Shown: positions 24,658 through 32,835 of the stretch, piece by piece
Layout: each line of letters begins with the position of its first letter
Numbering within the stretch: position 1 is the first letter of the stretch
Assembly: GCA_013003555.1 (NCBI GenBank)
Contig: JABDIV010000042.1
Span: forward strand, 1 to 33,477
DNA: 33,477 nucleotides
Source: Flavobacteriaceae bacterium
Lineage (GTDB): Bacteria; Bacteroidota; Bacteroidia; Flavobacteriales; Flavobacteriaceae
Direction of reading: 5' to 3'
The notes under the pieces: generated by a model
The model's input: the letters and a program-made list of their open reading frames with translations, nothing else
What the model was told of the DNA's origin: nothing
The model's database searches: none
Position numbers and translations under genes: made by a program

Positions 24658-25626
24658 ATGAGTGAAAAAGAAGTACTGGAAATTTTAGGAGAGGAGATCA
24701 GACTTGGAGAAAGCAAGGAAATGCGGTTCAATGTCGCCAAATTACATACACAAAACGACATTGATGTCCCGGTCTTTATTGAACGTTCGAAAGTTCCCGG
24801 GCCTACCATTCTTATCACCGCCGGCATCCACGGCGACGAGGTTAACGGGGTTGAAATCGTGCGACAGATCATTGCTAAGGGTATTCATAAACCGAAAAAG
24901 GGCACGGTTATATGCATCCCGGTGATCAATGTTTTCGGATTTATACATATGGATAGGGAATTTCCCGACGGACGCGACTTAAATCGTGTTTTCCCAGGAA
25001 GCAAGTCTGGATCGCTTGCCAGCCGTGTAGCCCATAAGCTCATTACTGAAATTATACCTCATGCCGATCTCATCCTGGATTTCCATACCGGGGGAGCCGA
25101 CAGATTTAATGCTGCACAGATCAGAATCGGCAAAGGACGGACAGAAATCGATAAGCTTGCCAAAATATTTGGCGCCCCGGTTGTGCTTTACTCAAGAAAC
25201 CTGAAAAAATCATTTCGTAATACCTGCGATAAACTCGGAATTCCTATTCTACTTTTTGAAGGCGGTAAATCGTTTCATATCGAGCCCACAATAACCAATA
25301 CAGGTGTAAACGGTGCAAAACGAATTTTAAATCATTTAGGAATGCTCGGCAGTAAATTCAAAGCATCAAATCCAAAAAAGTCCTGTGTTTTCATAGAGGA
25401 AAGCCGGTGGATCCGTGCGAATCACTCCGGGATGTTCCGGGCTTCAGTCAAAATCAATCAAACAGTGAATAAAAAAGATGTGATTGGCCATATCACCGAT
25501 CCATATGGGAAATTTCATCACTTCGTCAAAGCCCCGAACAATGGTTATATTTTTAGTGTGAATGAGTCTCCAATTGTTTACCAAGGCGATGCCTTATTCC
25601 ATATTTCATCTGAAAGAAAAAAATAA
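24658..25626 (+). CDS. Succinylglutamate desuccinylase/aspartoacylase family zinc hydrolase
   Basis: A 322-residue cytoplasmic protein of the M14-like AstE/AspA family. The zinc site is complete: GIHGDEVNG (His58, Glu61) and LDFHTGG (His143). Also conserved are RDLNRVFPGS (substrate-binding Asn-Arg pair) and LLFEGG with the probable general base Glu201. The C-terminal 80 residues form a small beta domain (SRWIRANHSGMF.., APNNGYIF..) seen in this branch. Known members remove acyl groups from N-acyl amino acids such as N-succinylglutamate or N-acetylaspartate. Here the gene follows rimK by 2 bases, so I infer that it acts on a glutamate-containing product or relative of the RimK reaction; the astABCD pathway genes are absent nearby. 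It is convergent, with a 4-base gap, with the gene ending at 25631. Confidence 0.92.
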   Translation: MSEKEVLEILGEEIRLGESKEMRFNVAKLHTQNDIDVPVFIERSKVPGPTILITAGIHGDEVNGVEIVRQIIAKGIHKPKKGTVICIPVINVFGFIHMDREFPDGRDLNRVFPGSKSGSLASRVAHKLITEIIPHADLILDFHTGGADRFNAAQIRIGKGRTEIDKLAKIFGAPVVLYSRNLKKSFRNTCDKLGIPILLFEGGKSFHIEPTITNTGVNGAKRILNHLGMLGSKFKASNPKKSCVFIEESRWIRANHSGMFRASVKINQTVNKKDVIGHITDPYGKFHHFVKAPNNGYIFSVNESPIVYQGDALFHISSERKK

Positions 25627-25630
25627 CCTG

Positions 25631-27511
25631 TTAATTCTCCCCCTGGCAATTCTCACAGAACGAGTTCCTTAGATAGGGATCTTCAAGCAACTGAAAGGTT
25701 ACCCCTCCACTTCCAAAGGTATTGAACAAGCGACAATATCGCGCGTTATTCAAATTGAACGCATTTAGCATTATGGTCCTGTAATCGGGTGTTTGCGTCA
25801 ATTGGGTGTCTGTTAAGGTTAGGTTGATATAGTAAAAGAGCAGATCCTCATCGATATCGATAGTCTTTGCTTTTTCCTCCAGCAGCTTAACCGACATTTC
25901 AATATTTCCATAATAACTGAAAAACTGTGCAAGGCTTAAATAGTCAAAATCTGATAAGGGAAACCGGCCATATCTCCTTTGAATGAAATCAACGGCCTGG
26001 TCTTTTTTAGAATAATCTCTTGCACGCATAGCATTTTCTGCCTGAACAATCTGAAAATTCACCGTCATGCGTTCAATTAATGAATCGTCGATACCAAAGG
26101 TCTTAAGTACTTGTATTTGCTTTAACAATCTGTCCTCCTCAATTGGTATGGCTTTGTATCGCCAAAGCTTGATCATTACAGCCACAATATTATAATTGAT
26201 CTCCGGGTCACCGGGAGCCAGTTTATCGAGTTGTTGGAGTTCGTTTAAAACAATGAGGCCCTGTCTGATATCGTTCATGAAACGGAAGGCAGAGTTCTTA
26301 TTGAATATTTTAACAAACATTTTTTGTCTCGGAACTTCCATCTTTTTCAGAATATCAGGAGACACGACTTTGTCGCGAATGCGCTCAAATAAGGAATTTT
26401 GAATAATAATCGCCTCTTCGATATTCTCATTCTTGATTTCTGAATTAAAACTGCCGATGAGTTGTTCGGGATTCATGGATACATATTTGTCTTTCCGTTC
26501 AAGATCCAGCTCCAACAAAGCCAGTCGATGACCTTGTAATATAGGCTCAAGTTTTTGAACGAGCTCCCCGGTCAATTGTTCTTTTATGGCTTGTTTGCTA
26601 AAATCATTCAAATATTCGTAGGGTGTTCCTTTGATATCATTCAGGAATTCGACCCAATTCTCGGCCGAAGATATCCTGGTTTCTATTGTGGGTTCCTGGA
26701 AGGACTGCAGGGCATCAGAAATACTTCCCGCCCTGGCCTCCTGCAATTCGATATTTCGCTTTAAACTACCTTCCACCGATGAGTAAGCTTTGATATCGAT
26801 GGTTCTGATATTATAATCGGTTAATCGCAAGGAATCATAAATAGGTTTTATGTCCTCTTGTGAATAGACCGACTTGTTTTTCTCAAAAGGCACCTTGAAT
26901 TTAAGTTTTTTCTTTCTCAAAATAAAGCCTTCATCTTTTTGCGACACAGGCCTGTTTGAGTAAGTTAATGAATCTAAATACATCCCCATATCAAGCAAGT
27001 CCCAGGGGTAACTTTCAAGATCATAAATAACATAGTACAAGCATAGATTATTATCCTTTAAAAACAAGATGTTGAACTCCAGCTCCTTATTCAGTAAATC
27101 GGTAGGGATGCGTCCAATGAGGGTCCTGAAATTACCCTGTTGTGTTTTTTTTAAGGTATTCTTTAACTTTTTTGAAAACACTGGTTTTAGCAGCTGACCC
27201 CGTATTTGTGAAGATTCGGGATGACTGGTCGCACAGTCATAACGATCCATATCAACGAGGTCGATTGCCATACCATCTTTGTCTCCTCTAAAAAGACCGG
27301 CAAACCAATTCTTGTCATTGGTTTCAAAATATATGACACCTTTATCCCGTTTTATCGAAAATCGTACCTCCTTTGGCTTTTGCAGAATCATAAAGTTGTA
27401 ATCTTTACAGATCTGATCACGCTCATAACCGGGAAATTCGATTCCAAAGTCATTCTGGGAGGTGACAAATTGAGAAAGGAAGAAAAGGGTAAATATGGCT
27501 TTTTTTAGCAT
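25631..27511 (-). CDS. Secreted protein of unknown function with a degenerate OmpA-like domain and helical repeats
   Basis: A 626-residue protein with a signal peptide (MLKKAIFTLFFLSQFVTSQ). Residues about 20-190 are beta-rich and unrecognised (FGIEFPGYERDQICKDYNF..FAGLFRGDKDGMAIDLVDMD). Residues about 203-275 resemble an OmpA C-terminal domain (FKVPFEKNKSVYSQEDIKPIYDSL.., IKAYSSVEGS, NIELQEARAGSISDAL). The usual Asp of the GHTD motif is Ser here, but the Arg of the RA motif (Arg260) is kept, so normal peptidoglycan binding is doubtful. The rest (about 280-600) is predominantly helical, perhaps TPR-like. The extreme C-terminus carries a CENC cysteine pair. It lies 65 bases after lspA with no terminator seen, so it may be the last gene of that transcript. 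Periplasmic location is likely; no function is claimed. Confidence 0.78.
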   Translation of the reverse strand: MLKKAIFTLFFLSQFVTSQNDFGIEFPGYERDQICKDYNFMILQKPKEVRFSIKRDKGVIYFETNDKNWFAGLFRGDKDGMAIDLVDMDRYDCATSHPESSQIRGQLLKPVFSKKLKNTLKKTQQGNFRTLIGRIPTDLLNKELEFNILFLKDNNLCLYYVIYDLESYPWDLLDMGMYLDSLTYSNRPVSQKDEGFILRKKKLKFKVPFEKNKSVYSQEDIKPIYDSLRLTDYNIRTIDIKAYSSVEGSLKRNIELQEARAGSISDALQSFQEPTIETRISSAENWVEFLNDIKGTPYEYLNDFSKQAIKEQLTGELVQKLEPILQGHRLALLELDLERKDKYVSMNPEQLIGSFNSEIKNENIEEAIIIQNSLFERIRDKVVSPDILKKMEVPRQKMFVKIFNKNSAFRFMNDIRQGLIVLNELQQLDKLAPGDPEINYNIVAVMIKLWRYKAIPIEEDRLLKQIQVLKTFGIDDSLIERMTVNFQIVQAENAMRARDYSKKDQAVDFIQRRYGRFPLSDFDYLSLAQFFSYYGNIEMSVKLLEEKAKTIDIDEDLLFYYINLTLTDTQLTQTPDYRTIMLNAFNLNNARYCRLFNTFGSGGVTFQLLEDPYLRNSFCENCQGEN

Positions 27512-27576
27512 GATTCAGGCGTATTTATGAATTGCAAAGTAAGAAATCAGAAGATAAATGATAATCTCAGGTGGAA

Positions 27577-28206
27577 TTAATTGTTTGATTCCAATCTGAA
27601 TGCACGACGATTAAATAAAAGAAGAATGCCCACCCCTGAACTGATCGCCATATCAGCCAGGTTAAAAACAGGCTCAAAAAAAGTAAAATATTCGCCCCCA
27701 TAAAACGGAATCCATTCCGGCAGATATCCTTTCCATATGGGGAAATGAAGCATATCGACCACCTTTCCGTGGAACAAGGTGTCATAACCGCCGCTTTTCG
27801 GAAGAAATTCGGCAATATTGGGGAGGCTTTCGCTAAACACAACACCATAAAAAACCGAATCTATAATATTTCCAAGAGCGCCCGCAAAAATAAGGGTCAA
27901 GGCATAAATCAGAATTTTTGAAGACGGTCCTTTAAGCGTATTCCAAAGCCAATAGCCAATTCCGGTCACCGCGATTATCCTAAACCAGGTTAGAATCAAC
28001 TTAGCTGTCCGTTCAGAAATAAAAGGGATAAAATCACTTATTTTGGCTCCCCACGCCATGCCGTCATTCTCAACAAAAAGTAATTGAAACCAGCTGAAAA
28101 CCGGTAGACTTTGCTGTAAGGTGAAGGAGGTCTTAATATAAATCTTCAGGGCCTGGTCGGCTATCAGGATTATGAAAATAATTATGAGTACACGTTTATA
28201 CGACAT
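27577..28206 (-). CDS. lspA: Lipoprotein signal peptidase
   Basis: From the ATG at 28206 (MSYKRVLIIIFIILIADQ; an earlier TTG is rejected) the protein has 209 residues and four transmembrane helices. It is an inner-membrane aspartic peptidase that removes the signal peptide of prolipoproteins after the lipid is attached. The catalytic aspartates are in GNIIDSVFYG (Asp116) and FNLADMAIS (Asp185). The early FVENDGMAWG matches the conserved ENxGxAxG loop. It is longer than E. coli LspA (164 residues) because of a roughly 50-residue periplasmic insertion between the two catalytic motifs (VFSESLPNIAEFLPKSGGY..PFYGGEYF), typical of Bacteroidota LspA. It lies 25 bases after a small secreted-protein gene, and near ileS and a dksA-like gene, an association known from many bacteria. 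Confidence 0.95.
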   Translation of the reverse strand: MSYKRVLIIIFIILIADQALKIYIKTSFTLQQSLPVFSWFQLLFVENDGMAWGAKISDFIPFISERTAKLILTWFRIIAVTGIGYWLWNTLKGPSSKILIYALTLIFAGALGNIIDSVFYGVVFSESLPNIAEFLPKSGGYDTLFHGKVVDMLHFPIWKGYLPEWIPFYGGEYFTFFEPVFNLADMAISSGVGILLLFNRRAFRLESNN

Positions 28207-28231
28207 AGGCAAATCGGTGCAAATGTATTGT

Positions 28232-28858
28232 TTATTTTAAAGAACGTATAAATATCTGACCATTCACCGATTTCAGGCGCCACGAATTCGGACCTTTACT
28301 AATAGGGTAACGTATGACATTTCCATCCTTTGCATGGGTTTCGATCCTGGAAGATTCTGTCCGGGCACTGATCGACCCATTTACCGTTACAATATCGGCC
28401 GATTTGGCCATTCCCGAAATATCACAATTCCCCTCCCGTAACACAGCACGTACCTTATCGAATTGGCCATTGACAATTAAATCGGCCTGGTCACTTTTTA
28501 CATCCAATTGTAAATTCCCGGGGACGATGATTTCAAGCCCTGCAGAAATCATCTTATGTGCACTTAATTTATCGTTAGGATCGTTAAAGGCTGGATTCCA
28601 GTTAATGCTGAACGTAATGGTTCCTTCAGCGTTACGTGCAACTAAAAGCAGGTCGTTTTGATTTTCGCCTTCAAAGAAAGCGGTTGCATAGATCAACTTT
28701 TCGTCATGGGTTTTGATCGTTATGCGATACAATTGGTCACCTTGTACCGCGATACCTTTAATACCTTGAGCATCGATAGATTTTTCAACCGCCTTTTGAG
28801 AATACGCCCCTCCGATTGTGAGGGCTACCATTAAAAACATTACAATAAATCGTCTCAT
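28232..28858 (-). CDS. Small secreted beta-repeat protein, resembling putative auto-transporter adhesin head (GIN/DUF4097-like)
   Basis: A 208-residue protein with a signal peptide (MRRFIVMFLMVALTIGGAYS, then QKAVEKSIDAQG). The mature part is a succession of short beta strands with a repeating hydrophobic pattern (GIKGIAVQGDQLYRITIKT.., LQLDVKSDQADLIVNGQFDKVRAVLREGNCDISGMAKSADIVTVNGSISARTE..). Such strand ladders with the words 'DIxGxxxxADIxTVNGSIxA' are seen in DUF4097/GIN-type beta-solenoids. I am not certain of the family. There is no lipobox and no sorting domain, so a periplasmic place is most likely. It lies after the dksA-like terminator and 25 bases before lspA, so it probably shares a transcript with lspA. 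I found no clear promoter. Confidence 0.75.
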   Translation of the reverse strand: MRRFIVMFLMVALTIGGAYSQKAVEKSIDAQGIKGIAVQGDQLYRITIKTHDEKLIYATAFFEGENQNDLLLVARNAEGTITFSINWNPAFNDPNDKLSAHKMISAGLEIIVPGNLQLDVKSDQADLIVNGQFDKVRAVLREGNCDISGMAKSADIVTVNGSISARTESSRIETHAKDGNVIRYPISKGPNSWRLKSVNGQIFIRSLK

Positions 28859-28867
28859 AGGTATAAG

Positions 28868-28900
28868 CGAAAAACGCCTTCAACAAGAGAAGACGTTTTA
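28868..28900 (-). terminator. Terminator after the ileS-dksA-like operon
   Basis: Arms at 28871-28881 and 28889-28899 form an 11-bp stem with a 7-base loop; the one imperfect position is a U-G wobble only on the minus strand. A short T run follows on that strand. It lies 21 bases after the stop at 28921. Confidence 0.8.
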
Positions 28901-28920
28901 ATTTTGTGAAATGCTGACTT

Positions 28921-29304
28921 TTACTTCTGCAAGTTCTTTGCTTCAATGCTCAAAGTGGCATGCGGAACTAATTTTAGTCGTTCCCTATTGATCAATTTTC
29001 CGGTAACACGGCAAATTCCATAGGTTTTGTTCTCGATTCGTATCAAGGCATTTCTCAAATCACGAATAAACTTTTCCTGACGAATAGCGAGCTGAGAGTT
29101 CGCCTCTTTGCTCATTACCTGGCTTCCTTCATCGAAAGCTTTAAATGTAGGCGAGGTGTCTTCTGTCCCATTATTGTGATCGTTCATATAAGCACTTTTA
29201 ATCAACTCCAGTTGATGGCTTGCTTTTTCAATCTTTTCTACGATTAAGGCTTTGAATTCGGCCAAATCCTCATCAGAATATCTGTTATTTGCATCTACAG
29301 CCAT
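28921..29304 (-). CDS. TraR/DksA family protein with degenerate zinc finger
   Basis: Using the ATG at 29304 the protein has 127 residues (MAVDANNRYSDEDLAEFKALI); an earlier in-frame TTG would overlap ileS and is rejected. The N-terminal part (about 10-80) is a coiled-coil-like helix pair with acidic tips. The C-terminal part YGICRVTGKLINRERLKLVPHATLSIEAKN has the shape of the DksA/TraR C4 zinc finger, but three of the four cysteines are replaced. This loss is, as I recall, normal for the flavobacterial branch. Relatives bind the secondary channel of RNA polymerase and tune stringent-response promoters; whether this one does is open. The start lies 4 bases after the ileS stop, so the two are translationally linked, and a terminator follows. 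Confidence 0.9.
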   Translation of the reverse strand: MAVDANNRYSDEDLAEFKALIVEKIEKASHQLELIKSAYMNDHNNGTEDTSPTFKAFDEGSQVMSKEANSQLAIRQEKFIRDLRNALIRIENKTYGICRVTGKLINRERLKLVPHATLSIEAKNLQK

Positions 29305-29308
29305 AATT

Positions 29309-32300
29309 TTAATGTTTTTGGATAAATAATTTTGTATGTATATCGTCGAACGCAATATCTATACCATTATTTACCTGGTCCATAATTTCAAGTTCTTCGG
29401 TTAATGTTTCGGTTTTTATATAGTCAAGATTTGTCTTGACGGCATTAATAATTTTTTCTTCCGATTGCAGGAGAACGTCGATTCGATCGGTAACTTCAAA
29501 ACCTGAATCTTTTCTCAGATTTTGTATGCGGTTAACCAGTTCTCTCGCAATTCCCTCCTTCCGTAATTCATCTGTTAAGGTGACATCAAGTGCTACAGTA
29601 AGTGATCCTTCATTAGCAACAAGCCATCCTTCTATGTCTTGTGAGGTGATCTCCACATCCTCTAATCCTAAAATAATCTTTTTTCCGTTAATTTCAACGT
29701 CTAAAACCCCTTTTTGCTCGATTTTTTTAATGTCATCGGCTGTCAGGGCATTTATAAGGGTCGAAATTTGCTTCATATCCTTGCCAAAACGTGGCCCAAG
29801 CACTTTAAAATTCGGTTTAATTTGCTTAACCAGAATATCGGAAGCATCCTCAAGCAAATCAATTTCCTTTATATTAACCTCATGCTTGATTAAATCGGAG
29901 ACCGCAAGGATTTCCTGCTTCATCTCTGCAGAATCAACAGGGATCATGATTTTTTGAAGCGGTTGTCTCACCTTGATCTTCTCCTTTGCTCTTAACGACA
30001 ATACCAGAGATGATATTGTTTGGGCGTTTTCCATTTTACGCTCTAAGGGTTTATCTATGAATCTGTCGTCATATTCTGGAAACCTTGTGAGATGGACGCT
30101 CTCATCCGATTTTAATCCGGTAGTCGTATTCAAATCGAGATACAGTCTGTCCATAAAGAAAGGAGCGATCGGTGCACTCAATTGAGCTATTGTGATCAGG
30201 CACTGGTATAAGGTCTGGTAGGCCGAGATCTTGTCTGTTTGGTAGTCACCCTTCCAGAAGCGTCTTCTACTTAATCTTACGAACCAGTTCGACAAGTATT
30301 CCTGAGTAAAAAATGAAATAGCCCTTGCCGCTTTAGTCGGTTCATAATCAGTATAAAATCCATCAACTTTCTTGATCAATGTATGCAATTCAGATAAAAT
30401 CCAGCGATCGATTTCAGGTCTCTGATCAAGCGGAATATCTGATTCCTTATACTTAAAATCATCCAAATTGGTGTAAAGTGCAAAAAAAGCGTAGGTATTA
30501 TAAAGTGTACCAAAGAATTTACGCTTTACTTCCTCGATACCCTCGGTATCAAATTTTAAATTATCCCACGGATTGGCATTACTTATCATATACCATCTTG
30601 TAGCATCAGCTCCGTAAGTCGAAAGGACGTCAAACGGATTGGCAGCATTACCCAGGCGTTTCGACATCTTTTGTCCGTTCTTATCCAGCACTAAACCGTT
30701 AGACACCACTGTTTTAAAAGCTACTGAATCAAACACCATCGTTGCAATCGCATGAAGTGTATAAAACCAACCTCTTGTCTGATCGACCCCTTCTGCGATA
30801 AAGTCGGCCGGAAAAGCCATCTTGTCGTCAATCAGTGCTTTATTTTCAAATGGATAATGCCATTGCGCATATGGCATACTTCCGGAATCGAACCAGACAT
30901 CGATGAGATCTGATTCCCTGAACATGGGTTTACCGCTTTGAGAGACCAGAATAATCTTATCGACTACATTCTTATGAAGGTCTATTTTATCGTAATTCGC
31001 TTCAGACATATCTCCGGGAATAAATCCTTTGAAGATATCTTCGGTCATAACACCAGCTTCGACGGCCTTCGCCATCTCCGATTTGAGCTCTTCCGCACTT
31101 CCGATACAAACTGCTTCTTTCCCGTCTTCGGTGCGCCAGATTGGCAGCGGTATTCCCCAATATCGCGACCTTGACAAATTCCAATCGTTAGCATTGGACA
31201 GCCAGTTACCAAATCGGCCATCACCCGTTGATTGTGGCTTCCAGTTAATTGTATTATTCAGGCTTACCATACGATCCTTAACCGCGGTAGCCTTAATAAA
31301 CCACGAATCTAAGGGGTAATATAGAATTGGCTTATCGGTTCTCCAGCAATTGGGGTAGCTGTGCTTATATTTTTCAACTTTGAACGCTTTGTTCTCTTCT
31401 TTGAGTTTAATGGCTAGTTCAACATCAACTGAACGTTCCGGGGCTTCACCTTCTTTGTAATACTCATTTTTAACATAGCGCCCGGCATATTCTTTCATCT
31501 CAGGGCGGAATCGGCCTTGAAGATCAACCAGAGGCACAAGATTGTCATTTTCGTCCATGACAAGCATTGGCGGAATTTCCGGTTTTACCTGTTTTGCGAC
31601 CATGGCATCATCAGCGCCAAAGGTTGGCGCTGTATGCACAATACCTGTACCATCCTCGGTAGTGACAAAATCTCCGGGAATTACCCGGAAAGCGTTTTCC
31701 GGATTCTCATAAGGCAGGGCATAAGGAAGTAACTGCTCATAACGAATGCCAACAAGATCTTTACCTTTAAATTCCTTAAGTATATAAAACGGAATTTTTT
31801 TATCGTCTGACTTATATTCTACAAGTTCCGACTGAGATTCAACCTGAAAGAACTTCCCTGTGAACTGTTTTTCTATAAGTGATTTAGCAAGAACGACCTT
31901 AATCGGTTCGAATGTATATTGGTTGTAGGTCTCAACGAGGACATAGTCGATTTTCCGACCCACGGTTAGGGCGGTATTGCTGGGCAATGTCCATGGAGTT
32001 GTTGTCCATGCTAACAAGTGTATGGTTCCTTCATTCTTTAAAAAATCGGGAAGGCTCTCCTGTTTGGCTTTAAATTGAGCGACTACTGTGGTATCGGTAA
32101 TATCCTGGTAGGTTCCCGGCATGTTTAGCTCATGGGAGCTCAGGCCAGTACCTGCTTTTGGGGAATACGGCTGAATGGTATATCCCTTATAAAGAAGGCC
32201 TTTGTCATAGATCTGCTTTAACAACCACCAGACGCTTTCCATGTATTTGGGCTTGTAGGTGACGTAAGGATCTTCCATATCGATCCAAAAACCCATGGTT

Positions 32301-32713
32301 TCCGTGAGATTATTCCAGGCGTCGGTATACCGCATTACGGCCTTCTTACACGCCTCGTTGTATTCTTCTACACTAATTTTCTTACCGATGTCTTCCTTGG
32401 TTATTCCCAGTTCTTTCTCAACACCCAGTTCGATGGGCAGACCGTGTGTATCCCAGCCGGCCTTTCGATCAACCTGGAATCCTTTCATCGTTTTATATCT
32501 CGGGAAAATATCCTTTATGGTCCGTGAAAGAACATGGTGCACGCCCGGGAGACCATTTGCTGATGGCGGGCCCTCGTAAAACACGTAATGCGACTGGCCT
32601 TTTCGGGTAGAAACACTTTTTTCAAAAATGTCGTTTTCCTGCCAATAGCGCAATATATCCTTCGAGATTTCTGGAAGGTTAAGACCTTTATATTCAGGAA
32701 ATTTATTATTCAT
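29309..32713 (-). CDS. ileS: Isoleucyl-tRNA synthetase, type 2 (eukaryotic-like), with GXHH signature
   Basis: From the ATG at 32713 (MNNKFPEYKGLNLPEISKDIL; a TTG before it is rejected) the protein has 1134 residues. It is a cytoplasmic class I synthetase that charges tRNA(Ile). The first signature appears as NGLPGVHHVLSRTIKD, so the HIGH tetrapeptide is replaced by Gly57-Val58-His59-His60. The second signature KMSKRLGNA is intact near residue 682. The editing domain (CP1) is present between them (AWTTTPWTLPSNTALTV..). Length and features such as the tRNA-binding C-terminal part fit the type 2 or eukaryotic-like branch found in Bacteroidota, not E. coli-type IleRS1 (about 940 residues, with a C-terminal zinc site). 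The gene leads an operon with the dksA-like gene. I could not place its promoter. Confidence 0.97.
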   Translation of the reverse strand: MNNKFPEYKGLNLPEISKDILRYWQENDIFEKSVSTRKGQSHYVFYEGPPSANGLPGVHHVLSRTIKDIFPRYKTMKGFQVDRKAGWDTHGLPIELGVEKELGITKEDIGKKISVEEYNEACKKAVMRYTDAWNNLTETMGFWIDMEDPYVTYKPKYMESVWWLLKQIYDKGLLYKGYTIQPYSPKAGTGLSSHELNMPGTYQDITDTTVVAQFKAKQESLPDFLKNEGTIHLLAWTTTPWTLPSNTALTVGRKIDYVLVETYNQYTFEPIKVVLAKSLIEKQFTGKFFQVESQSELVEYKSDDKKIPFYILKEFKGKDLVGIRYEQLLPYALPYENPENAFRVIPGDFVTTEDGTGIVHTAPTFGADDAMVAKQVKPEIPPMLVMDENDNLVPLVDLQGRFRPEMKEYAGRYVKNEYYKEGEAPERSVDVELAIKLKEENKAFKVEKYKHSYPNCWRTDKPILYYPLDSWFIKATAVKDRMVSLNNTINWKPQSTGDGRFGNWLSNANDWNLSRSRYWGIPLPIWRTEDGKEAVCIGSAEELKSEMAKAVEAGVMTEDIFKGFIPGDMSEANYDKIDLHKNVVDKIILVSQSGKPMFRESDLIDVWFDSGSMPYAQWHYPFENKALIDDKMAFPADFIAEGVDQTRGWFYTLHAIATMVFDSVAFKTVVSNGLVLDKNGQKMSKRLGNAANPFDVLSTYGADATRWYMISNANPWDNLKFDTEGIEEVKRKFFGTLYNTYAFFALYTNLDDFKYKESDIPLDQRPEIDRWILSELHTLIKKVDGFYTDYEPTKAARAISFFTQEYLSNWFVRLSRRRFWKGDYQTDKISAYQTLYQCLITIAQLSAPIAPFFMDRLYLDLNTTTGLKSDESVHLTRFPEYDDRFIDKPLERKMENAQTISSLVLSLRAKEKIKVRQPLQKIMIPVDSAEMKQEILAVSDLIKHEVNIKEIDLLEDASDILVKQIKPNFKVLGPRFGKDMKQISTLINALTADDIKKIEQKGVLDVEINGKKIILGLEDVEITSQDIEGWLVANEGSLTVALDVTLTDELRKEGIARELVNRIQNLRKDSGFEVTDRIDVLLQSEEKIINAVKTNLDYIKTETLTEELEIMDQVNNGIDIAFDDIHTKLFIQKH

Positions 32714-32778
32714 CAATATGCACTTTCATCAAGATTGCGAAATTAATGATTTATCCTTAAAATGAAGAGTTCAAAGCA

Positions 32779-32804
32779 TAAAAAAACCGGAACTAATCAG
32801 TTCC
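32779..32804 (-). terminator. Terminator after the T9SS sorting-domain protein gene
   Basis: Stem GGAACT (arms at 32789-32794 and 32799-32804) with a 4-base loop; on the minus strand the hairpin is followed by GG and then a run of seven T. It lies 32 bases after the stop at 32836, upstream of ileS. Confidence 0.83.
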
Positions 32805-32835
32805 TGTCTTCTCCCCTTTGTGTAACATATTCTAC

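Noticed and set aside
29436..29957. Long plus-strand frame of 173 codons inside ileS
   Set aside because: It lies antisense to the ileS C-terminal region, has a Ser/Ile-rich composition typical of a reversed coding strand, and has no recognisable domain.
32705..32835. Promoter for ileS
   Set aside because: The best -7-like sequence (TAATTTCG, minus strand) has a mismatch in the TTTG part, and the nearest TTG is about 26 bases away, outside the usual spacing.
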